Below are positions 39,911 through 45,890 of a stretch of DNA of 45,890 bases, piece by piece (the first letter of the stretch is position 1; every line of letters starts with the position of its first letter). The notes under the pieces were generated by a model. The model was not told the DNA's origin, did not search any database, and saw only the letters and a list, made by a program, of their open reading frames with translations. The DNA comes from a virus: positions 1 through 45,890 of IMG/VR virus record IMGVR_UViG_3300048836_001246; one strand, given 5' to 3'. Made by a program: the position numbers and the translations under genes.

Positions 39911-40231
39911 ATGACGCCCCAGGAAAGCTCCGTAGAGGCTGGCGCCCGCGCCGATCGCGTCTGCGAGCTGCTTCTCCATCTGGAGACGGCCGCCGCGGTC
40001 GGGTTCCGCCTCGCCGCCCTGATTGTCCATGAGGCCGCCGGCGCCCGCGCCGTCGTCCACTGCGTGCTGTCGGGCCGGTCGTTTCTGCTTACGCCTGACG
40101 AAGCCCGACTGACGAGCCGCTGCATCGCGTTCGAGGACCGCCGCCGGGCGACGGGCTGGCTCGCCTCGCTGTTCGAGACCGCCGCCTGCGACGCCGAGGC
40201 GATGGCCGCGGCCGCCGGGGCGGCCGCGTGA
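39911..40231 (+). CDS. First gene of the rightward early operon (106 aa)
   Basis: It starts at an ATG with GAGG about 9 bases upstream. It is a helical and strand-mixed soluble protein with GRSFLLTPDEARLTSRCIAF in the middle, a pattern that recurs in small early proteins of this window (LGPDEAKHLA, LSAAEARHIA). That likeness suggests a shared small domain. Function unknown. Confidence 0.65.
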   Translation: MTPQESSVEAGARADRVCELLLHLETAAAVGFRLAALIVHEAAGARAVVHCVLSGRSFLLTPDEARLTSRCIAFEDRRRATGWLASLFETAACDAEAMAAAAGAAA

Positions 40232-40294
40232 GCCGCCAAGATCCCCATGCGCGGCGGGGAGCGAGCCGCGCCAAACCCGAAAGGAGCCCTGCCT

Positions 40295-40492
40295 ATGGGC
40301 AAGCACTGGAAGTTCGAACTGGGCGCGCGCGTCGCCATCGTCGTGAATGGCGAGAAGCGCGAAACGGGCGAGGTGATCAGCCGCGCCGAGCACGCGTTCG
40401 CCGAGGACGCGTTCAACGTCCGCTATGTGAACGGCGCCGGCAACTCGACCGAGGCCTGGTGGACCGCTTCGGCGCTCGAGCCCGCCAACTAG
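40295..40492 (+). CDS. SH3-like small early protein (65 aa)
   Basis: A strong AAAGGAG precedes the ATG at 40295. The protein reads as a small beta barrel: ELGARVAIVVNGEKRETGEV, then VRYVNGAGNSTEAWW. Such KOW/SH3-like proteins occur in early regions of many phages; the target is unknown. Confidence 0.7.
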   Translation: MGKHWKFELGARVAIVVNGEKRETGEVISRAEHAFAEDAFNVRYVNGAGNSTEAWWTASALEPAN

Positions 40493-40520
40493 GCCTGCGG
40501 CGTGCGGCGAGGGGCGTCTC

Positions 40521-40904
40521 GTGACCCTCGCCGCCGTCAACATCACCTGGGTGCGCCTTTCGCCCTGGGCGCCCGGCTGCGCCGACCTGCACTGGCCGGA
40601 CGCGCGTCTGCGCCGCACCTACTATTCGGTCCCGTTGCTCAAGGTGGTCGCTTCCCTGTTGCGCCGCCTCGGCCGCGCGCCGGCCGAAATCGCGCTCGAG
40701 GAGCGGGTCGAGGGCGAGGTGGAGATCCTCGGCCCGGTTCCGGACCAGGCCGGCCCCGGCATCCTCGCCATCATCTGGGGCGGCCCGGACGCCGCCCCGA
40801 TCGACCGTCCCCAGGTCGCCGCCGCGCTGGAGCGCATCGTCGCCTCCGGCTGGCGGCCGGCCGCGTGGAATCCCCAAACCCAGAAGCAAGGAGCCGCCGC
40901 ATGA
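40521..40904 (+). CDS. Early hypothetical protein (127 aa)
   Basis: A GTG start with GAGGGG upstream. The sequence (WVRLSPWAPGCADLHWPDARLRR, then EVEILGPVPDQAGPG) is soluble and proline-rich at its end. It overlaps the next ATG (ATGA at 40901), so translation is coupled. Not recognised. Confidence 0.6.
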   Translation: MTLAAVNITWVRLSPWAPGCADLHWPDARLRRTYYSVPLLKVVASLLRRLGRAPAEIALEERVEGEVEILGPVPDQAGPGILAIIWGGPDAAPIDRPQVAAALERIVASGWRPAAWNPQTQKQGAAA

Positions 40905-41275
40905 AGGCCGCTGTCCTGATCGCGCCCGACTGGCCGGGCGACGAGGTCGTGTTCGTCTTCGACGACGCCGCCGAAACCGCCGCTCATCACGTCCTGGCGG
41001 AGGCCCTGGACGCCACCGTCATCAAGGACCGCGCCGTGGCTGTGCTCGACCGCCAGGCCTTCCGCCGGCTGGAGCAGAAGATCACGACCCTGGCCGCTCG
41101 AGACGGTCGCGCCGGCGTGGCGGCGCCGGCCTGGCTGAAGGCCTTTGATGCTCGCCTCGACCGGCTAGACCGCCAGCTGACGATGCTGCGCGCCGACGAC
41201 CGCAGCGGCGACCCACGGCCCGGCACGCCGCTGCACGCCGCCATGGCCGACGACCTGGCGGAGGCCGGCCGATGA
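40901..41275 (+). CDS. Early hypothetical protein (124 aa)
   Basis: It starts at the overlapping ATG at 40901. It has a Rossmann-like first half (KAAVLIAPDWPGDEVVFVFD) and a helical second half (AWLKAFDARLDRLDRQLTML) that may dimerise. It overlaps the ParB-like gene by ATGA. Function unknown. Confidence 0.6.
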   Translation: MKAAVLIAPDWPGDEVVFVFDDAAETAAHHVLAEALDATVIKDRAVAVLDRQAFRRLEQKITTLAARDGRAGVAAPAWLKAFDARLDRLDRQLTMLRADDRSGDPRPGTPLHAAMADDLAEAGR

Positions 41276-43422
41276 GCGCGCCCGTCGTAAAGCCGCGCGA
41301 GACGCGCGCCCCGGTCTTCCCGGCGGTCGTCCACACCTATACCGACCTGCTGCGGGTGTTGGACCAGACCAAGGCGCCGATGTCGGCCGCGCAGCTGGCC
41401 GAGGCCACCGACCGGGTGGTGTCCAACGTCCGCCGCGACCTTCCCAAGCTCCGGGAGGCTGGCGTCATCGCAATCAGGGGCGACGCGATCGAGATCACGC
41501 CCAAGGGCGAACGCTGGGTCGACGGCCAGGACGTCGCCGAGGGCAGGGGGCGTCCCACAGTCGAGGCAGGCGCGCTGGCCGAGCCGCTCGCGCGCCGCGC
41601 CGCCCATGCGGCCTTCCGTCCGAACCCGGAACAGCCGCGCAAGGCCTTCGACGAGGCCGTCATCCGGGGCATCGCCGAGACCATCGTGGCCGACGCCCAG
41701 GCCGGCGGCGCGGGCGTGCTGCAGCCGCTGCTGGTGCGCCCGCGCGATCCCGCTGACCCGCTGGACGGCGACGAGGCGAATCCGGTTCGCATGATCTGGG
41801 CGGGCGAACAACGCTGGCGCGCCATCGGCCTGCTGATCGCGGAAGGTCGACTACCCGACATACTCGATCCGGCGCGGGGTGGCGGCATCCCGTTCGAAGA
41901 GCGGGCCGAGCCGCCCGGCGGCGCCGCCTTCCTCGCCCTGGTCGAGAACGGGGCCCGGTCCGACCTCGACCCGCTGGAGGAGGCCTTCGCCTTCCTCGAC
42001 TACGTCACGCGCGAGGGGCTCTCGGCCCGTCAGGCGGCGATCAACACCGGCCGCGCCGCGAAAGGGGAGGGCGGCGTCCGCACCGTCCAGATCCGGCTCA
42101 AGGTCGCCCGCGAGGCGACGCCCGAGGCCATCGCCCGCTATCGCCGCGACCGCGACTGGAACGCCCTCGTCGACAGCGTCCAGCAGAAGGGCGAGACGCC
42201 CGAGGACCTGCGCGCCCGCGCCATCCGCAAGGGGGTCGCCGGGCTCATGGGGCGCCGCCGCCTGGCCCTGATCGAACTGGCCCACAAGGCGGTGCTGGAG
42301 CCGGACGACAGCGGCACCGGCCGCCAGGCCGTCAAGCGCAGCGGCTTCAAGGACCCGACCGGCGCGATGGAGGCCCTGATCCAGCACGCCGGCGCGATCG
42401 TTACCGATCGCGCGGCGCGCATCAGCGACGTCGCCCGGACCTGGCTGATCGAGGAGGGGCTGCTCGATCCGGAGAACCCGCGCCGCACGCTCGCCGCCGC
42501 CTGGCGGGAGCACGGCCTGCTGGAGACGACGATCGACGACCGCCTGACGGCCGAGCCGATCGTCTTCTCGACCGAATGGCTCAACCTGCCGCCGCCGGCG
42601 CAGCCTGCGCCGGACGAGGACGAGCCGACGATGTTCGATCCGCCGCCGGCGCCGGCGACGCGGTCGCTGGCCCAGATCCTTCCCGGTCGCTCGGTGATCA
42701 CCCTGGCGGAGATCCTGCACCTCGCGCCCGCGCCGGACGAGGGCGCCTTCATCCCGCAGGCGCAGGCCGGGAAGTACTGGCTCGACGCCAACGTCAGCAC
42801 GATGAAGGACGCCGGGCTGCTGACGCTCATCCATGAGCCCGGCCAGCCGCCCTTCGTCCGCATTACCGACACGGGGCTCCAGGCCTTCGGCGCGGCTCTT
42901 GCCGAGCGGGGCCAGGCCTACACCAGCTTTCCTCTCTCGCGCGGAAATCTTGACCGCATCCGCGGGGCCTGGGGTCAGGCAGGCTGGCCGCAGGACGTCT
43001 ACGGCATGGTCACCGAGTGGCTCAACATCGAGCCCGCGCAAGATGACCCGCAGGCGGCCCTTCTGCCCTCAGCCGCCGCCGCGCTGGAGGAGGAGCCGGA
43101 AGACGACCGCACGGTCGATGACATCCTCGGCCCGCTGGCCCTGATGAACATCGTCGAGGCGGCCGACCCGGCGAATGGCCCCGCCTTCCTGTCCGGCCTG
43201 TTCGAGCGGGTCGGCTTCAGGGGGCCGTTCGTGGCCAGCCAGGCGCGGGAGGAGGAAGGTGTCGTTCACGACGCCACCGGCCGACTGCTATTGACCTGTG
43301 ACCAGCACGGTGAGGAAACGCATGACATGGCGCTCGCCCAGGCGATCGTGGTCGCCGCCGCGCTCAACGCTTCGCTGGGCCTGTCGGTCGACGTCTCTTC
43401 GGCGGCGCGGGAGGCCGCGTAA
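41272..43422 (+). CDS. Winged-helix plus ParB-domain protein (716 aa)
   Basis: Residues 20-90 form a predicted winged helix (TKAPMSAAQLAEATDRVVSN, VIAIRGDAIEITPKGERW). Residues 112-190 form a ParB/Srx N-terminal domain (FRPNPEQPRKAFDEAVIRGI, then MIWAGEQRWRAIGLL). A middle region with GLSARQAAINTGRAAKG could be a further helix-turn-helix, and the C-terminal 280 residues repeat winged-helix-like patterns. ParB-domain proteins in phages range from partition factors to transcription regulators, and some hydrolyse CTP. No parS site is visible, so a regulatory role is as likely as segregation. It is the largest early gene and contains one dispersed palindrome. Confidence 0.78.
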   Translation: MSAPVVKPRETRAPVFPAVVHTYTDLLRVLDQTKAPMSAAQLAEATDRVVSNVRRDLPKLREAGVIAIRGDAIEITPKGERWVDGQDVAEGRGRPTVEAGALAEPLARRAAHAAFRPNPEQPRKAFDEAVIRGIAETIVADAQAGGAGVLQPLLVRPRDPADPLDGDEANPVRMIWAGEQRWRAIGLLIAEGRLPDILDPARGGGIPFEERAEPPGGAAFLALVENGARSDLDPLEEAFAFLDYVTREGLSARQAAINTGRAAKGEGGVRTVQIRLKVAREATPEAIARYRRDRDWNALVDSVQQKGETPEDLRARAIRKGVAGLMGRRRLALIELAHKAVLEPDDSGTGRQAVKRSGFKDPTGAMEALIQHAGAIVTDRAARISDVARTWLIEEGLLDPENPRRTLAAAWREHGLLETTIDDRLTAEPIVFSTEWLNLPPPAQPAPDEDEPTMFDPPPAPATRSLAQILPGRSVITLAEILHLAPAPDEGAFIPQAQAGKYWLDANVSTMKDAGLLTLIHEPGQPPFVRITDTGLQAFGAALAERGQAYTSFPLSRGNLDRIRGAWGQAGWPQDVYGMVTEWLNIEPAQDDPQAALLPSAAAALEEEPEDDRTVDDILGPLALMNIVEAADPANGPAFLSGLFERVGFRGPFVASQAREEEGVVHDATGRLLLTCDQHGEETHDMALAQAIVVAAALNASLGLSVDVSSAAREAA
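41776..41790 (-). repeat. Dispersed palindrome copy (GCGAA-CCGGA-TTCGC on minus strand)
   Basis: Perfect copy within the ParB-domain gene, read as ANPVR as in the large terminase copy. Confidence 0.6.
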
Positions 43423-43691
43423 TGTGGGACCAGCCGACCCTCGTCTTCGCCTGGCAGCTCGCCGCCTCGGCAGCCGCCGGCCTGATCGCCATGGCGCTGG
43501 CCTTCGTCGTGATCATTGTCCTGGTCGAAGTCTACGACGTCGCCATCCGCGCGCCCCGCCCACCGGCCGTCTGGCGACGCCCTTGGTGCTGGAGCTTCGG
43601 CCACGACGACAAAGGCAGGGCCGGGTTGCGTGTCAGCTGTCGGCGTTGTGGTTCATCAGTTCCAACTGATCGTCGCGGCTGGAGAGCCTGA
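43422..43691 (+). CDS. Small membrane protein with C-terminal CxxC (89 aa)
   Basis: The ATG at 43422 overlaps the ParB stop (TAATG). It has one membrane segment (about 10-38) and a cytosolic basic tail with CRRC near residue 77. Small proteins of this design occur near the integrase in several alphaproteobacterial prophages. Function unknown. Confidence 0.65.
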   Translation: MWDQPTLVFAWQLAASAAAGLIAMALAFVVIIVLVEVYDVAIRAPRPPAVWRRPWCWSFGHDDKGRAGLRVSCRRCGSSVPTDRRGWRA

Positions 43692-43693
43692 CC

Positions 43694-43745
43694 ATGCCTG
43701 AATGCCTCGATCCGGACTGTCCGAACTGGCGGCGCGATGGCGGCT
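43694..43745 (+). pseudogene. Truncated small cysteine-rich gene
   Basis: A start at 43694 reads MPECLDPDCPNWRRDGG, a typical small cysteine-containing phage peptide opening. Beyond about 43745 the frame runs into the antisense of the membrane gene at 43832 and loses protein character. It was probably cut by insertion of that gene. Confidence 0.4.
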
Positions 43746-43831
43746 TCCGACAAGCCCGTAGTTCTCGTCAGGGCGCGCGCGAGATTGCACAGCGTACTGC
43801 GGTGGAGTCTACCAATTCGACCACCCGCAAA

Positions 43832-44455
43832 TCAGAGCGGTGCGAGGCGGTAGAGCTCGTGCCCCAGGCCGACGAGCCGCAGACCGATGCTCGCTTCGGC
43901 ACGGCGAATTTCGCGGACCGCTCGGCCAAACTCCGCGGCAAGGCTCGAATTGATGGGGCGGTTGTTCTCTTTAGCATCGACGATGAGCGAATAGGCTTCT
44001 CTCGCGAAGGTCATATTTCGTCGGATTGTCAGAAAATCCAGGAGCATGGATGCGTCGGTAATCTCGTCGAGAACAACGCGATCCAAGCCCCAGAGAATCT
44101 CGTCGAAGTTGCTGGGGGAAAAGGCTGCCGGAGCGCCGGTGGCCACGTTGGACTCGGCTTGACCAACACACTGCGAGCAGAGCCAGGAGAGGATTCTGAC
44201 CATACGCGCGTGCCGGAAGACACGGTCGGCTTCCGACCGAGTATGTCTACGAGCCTCCTGACCGCCCAGCCATATCGCAGCGCCAAAGGCGCTGATCGTT
44301 CCCAACGCCGCCGCCCAGTCGGCAAGCGTCTGACTTTCCCGCGAGGCGAGGAGGTGACGGAATTCGGGACTCGCGACGATGGCTACAAGCAACGGCATTG
44401 CCAGAGCGTAGACCGCTGCGATTGTCATCGGGTGGATCTTCGGAAATCGCCCCAT
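43832..44455 (-). CDS. Membrane protein of unknown function, probable moron
   Basis: The 207-residue protein starts at the ATG at 44455, with GAGG 9 bases upstream. It has two N-terminal membrane segments (about 10-30 and 44-64, WAAALGTISAFGAAIWLG) and a long helical soluble region with EEC-type and acidic residues. It is coded against the surrounding rightward genes and has lower GC. The two-pass hairpin followed by a helical domain is frequent in prophage-encoded membrane proteins of unknown role; exclusion or defence is possible. Confidence 0.7.
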   Translation of the reverse strand: MGRFPKIHPMTIAAVYALAMPLLVAIVASPEFRHLLASRESQTLADWAAALGTISAFGAAIWLGGQEARRHTRSEADRVFRHARMVRILSWLCSQCVGQAESNVATGAPAAFSPSNFDEILWGLDRVVLDEITDASMLLDFLTIRRNMTFAREAYSLIVDAKENNRPINSSLAAEFGRAVREIRRAEASIGLRLVGLGHELYRLAPL

Positions 44456-44490
44456 GGCGATCATCCTCACACGATTCCGGCGCGGATTGC

Positions 44491-44838
44491 ATGATCTGCC
44501 TCCCGCCATCCGCCGAGGCCCGCATTGCTGCCGTCTTTGCAGACGCCCTGCTGGCCACCGCCCAGGCCACCGCGCGACTGCTCGGGGTTGACGCCAAGAC
44601 GCTGCGGGCCATGACTGACGAGGGCGTCATCCGCGCCGTCCGGCGCGGCAAGCGCCGCGCCTACACCGAAGCTGACGTCCGGGCGTACCTGGCCACGCCC
44701 GCGCCCGAGCGAGAGAAGTCGCCGTGTCCGTCTACAAGCCGAAAAACAGCCCGTACTGGCACTATGACTTCCAGATCAAAGGTCGTCGCTTTCACGGCTC
44801 TACAGGGGTCGAAACCCGCCGGCGCGCCGAAGAGGTAG
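44491..44838 (+). CDS. Excisionase / MerR-like DNA-binding protein
   Basis: From the ATG at 44491 the protein shows a winged-helix of the MerR/AlpA type (ATAQATARLLGVDAKTLRAM, then VIRAVRRGKRRAYTEADVRA; about residues 24-65). Its C-terminal 38 residues share DNA with the integrase start in another frame. Position just before the integrase suggests a directionality factor for excision. No strong ribosome binding site is seen. Confidence 0.7.
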   Translation: MICLPPSAEARIAAVFADALLATAQATARLLGVDAKTLRAMTDEGVIRAVRRGKRRAYTEADVRAYLATPAPEREKSPCPSTSRKTARTGTMTSRSKVVAFTALQGSKPAGAPKR

Positions 44839-45890
44839 AGCGCAACGTCCGCAATCAGGCCGCCACCGGCGCGCTGGACAGCGGCGCCGACATGACGATC
44901 GACGAGGCCGCCGGCCTCTGGTGGACCGAAGTCGGCCAGCACCGGGCCTCCGCCCGCCAGATCAAGCACCGGGTTGCCATCGTCGTCCGGCTGCTCGGCA
45001 AGAACACCCGCATCATGGACATCACCACGCGCGCGCTCGGGGTCGCCATCGAGAAGCGCCGGGGCGAGACGTTCACGCGCGGCGGCATCCGCCTGGCCAC
45101 GCCGAAGGGCCGGCGGGCGAAGCCGAAGCCCGCGCAGACGCGCATGCTGGCGAACGCCACCGTCAACTCTGACATCGTCAAATGGGCGCGCGCGATCCTG
45201 AACCGGGCCAGGACAACGTGGGAGGTCAAAGGCCTGCCAGAGATCGACTGGAAGGCGCTGCTGCTCCAGGAGCCCGAGACCGAGATCCTGCACTTCGGCG
45301 ACGACTACCAGCGCGCCTGGCTGGACGCCTGCGGCCCGACGGAGCGGTTCGCGCTGCAGCTGCTGCTGACCTACGGCCTGCGCTTCGCCGAGCTGCGCTT
45401 CCCGCCGGACGCCTACCTGCCGGACACCCCCGGGGGCCCGAGTCTCGCGATCAACAAGCGCAAGAAGGGCGCGCTGCTGGTCCCCCTGCGCCCCGACGAC
45501 GCCCGCCAGATAGCCGCGCGGATCGGCGTCGCCCGAGCGGCGGGCCTCCAGACGATCTGGATCGAGCGCGACGCCCAGGGCCAGCTCTTCGACCTCACTT
45601 ACACTGCGCTCCAGGGCCGCCTGCGCCGCGCGGCCAAGCGCGCCGGCGTCAACCACAAGCGGCTGATCCACGCCACCCGCCACCACGTCGGCACCGACTT
45701 CCTCGCCCAGACGAAGGACCTTCGCGCCACCCAGCAGCTGCTCGGCCACCGCGATATCCGGTCGACGCTGGTCTACGCACACGCCCTCCAGGACGGCATC
45801 CGGGATGCGCTGAACTCCCGGAATAGTCCCGGACAGATCGAGCCCGACACCGAGTTTTCCGTTCCACAGCAAGGAAAACGCCGCATCTAA
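44724..45890 (+). CDS. int: Tyrosine-type integrase
   Basis: The 388-residue protein has an N-terminal arm-binding region (SVYKPKNSPYWHYDFQIKG), a core-binding domain (about 55-160) and a catalytic domain with Arg220 (TYGLRFAEL), His316 and Arg319 (HATRHH), His342 (GHRD) and Tyr351 (LVYAH). These are the residues for tyrosine recombination. It starts with GTG at 44724, inside the excisionase gene, and its stop is the last codon of the window. The attachment site should lie immediately to the right. Confidence 0.93.
   Translation: MSVYKPKNSPYWHYDFQIKGRRFHGSTGVETRRRAEEVERNVRNQAATGALDSGADMTIDEAAGLWWTEVGQHRASARQIKHRVAIVVRLLGKNTRIMDITTRALGVAIEKRRGETFTRGGIRLATPKGRRAKPKPAQTRMLANATVNSDIVKWARAILNRARTTWEVKGLPEIDWKALLLQEPETEILHFGDDYQRAWLDACGPTERFALQLLLTYGLRFAELRFPPDAYLPDTPGGPSLAINKRKKGALLVPLRPDDARQIAARIGVARAAGLQTIWIERDAQGQLFDLTYTALQGRLRRAAKRAGVNHKRLIHATRHHVGTDFLAQTKDLRATQQLLGHRDIRSTLVYAHALQDGIRDALNSRNSPGQIEPDTEFSVPQQGKRRI

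Noticed and set aside
41272-43422. A partition locus with parS
   Set aside because: No ParA gene and no GTTTCAC-GTGAAAC-like site were seen, so I did not call a partition system.
43694-44494. 266-residue plus-strand frame across the membrane gene
   Set aside because: Only its first 17 residues look real. The remainder is antisense to a clear two-pass membrane protein.
44661-45872. 403-residue minus-strand open frame
   Set aside because: Antisense of the integrase, whose catalytic residues are all present on the plus strand.
1-45890. tRNA genes, CRISPR arrays and insertion sequences
   Set aside because: No cloverleaf with CCA-like end, no regularly spaced direct repeats and no transposase motif were noticed. 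Attachment repeats cannot be judged because the window stops at the outer genes.

Overview
This window is a complete or nearly complete lambda-like (siphovirus-type) prophage in a high-GC alphaproteobacterium, most likely of the Caulobacterales. This rests on inference from GC-rich codon use, promoter-like sites resembling the Caulobacter housekeeping consensus (TTGACGS, then GCTANAWC), frequent GANTC sites inside a repeated palindrome, and protein families typical of Caulobacteraceae prophages. The window runs exactly from the stop codon of a DNA adenine methylase (position 1) to the stop codon of a tyrosine integrase (45890). Attachment sites therefore lie outside or at the very edges. I see no tRNA, rRNA, CRISPR array or transposase.

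Layout, right to left. Integrase and a small MerR/AlpA-type excisionase candidate sit at the right end. A rightward early operon (39911-43691) encodes small unknown proteins and a large winged-helix/ParB protein. A CI-like S24 repressor (38865-39425) is flanked by two clusters of three operator-like palindromes (CGCG-N5-CGCG), a lambda-like OL/OR layout. Leftward from a Cro-like gene (38763) runs an early operon of small genes, a methyltransferase, an archaeo-eukaryotic primase-polymerase and a D5/P4-type helicase. The helicase reading frame is broken at its Walker A motif. An iteron-rich non-coding region (31573-31726) just downstream is a candidate origin. Then come a late-regulator candidate, small and large terminase, gpW-like connector, lambda-type portal, a fused prohead protease/major capsid protein, head-tail proteins, the tail tube, tail chaperones joined by a -1 frameshift site (A AAA AAC), tape measure, tail tip, tail fibre, holin candidates, an M15 endolysin and nested Rz/Rz1 spanins.

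Accessory cargo interrupts this plan. At the left end a plus-strand cassette (2189-4098) encodes a GHKL ATPase with no phospho-acceptor domain, a translationally coupled STAS-like (DUF4325) protein and a single-pass membrane protein. This is the best candidate for an uncharacterised system and may act in defence or signalling. It lies next to a decayed fragment of a host SRAP (YedK/HMCES) gene and a frameshifted zinc-ribbon gene. Small membrane proteins on the strand opposite to their neighbours (6733, 35115, 43832) and a lipoprotein beside the repressor look like lysogenic-conversion genes.

Two repeat systems deserve attention. A palindrome GCGAA-N5-TTCGC, usually with the core NNGGA, occurs eight times perfectly and three times with one mismatch, in genes and between genes and in more than one reading frame. 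A 35-bp repeat at three gene boundaries of the early operon gives three unrelated proteins the same C-terminal tail and overlaps the GTG of the next gene.
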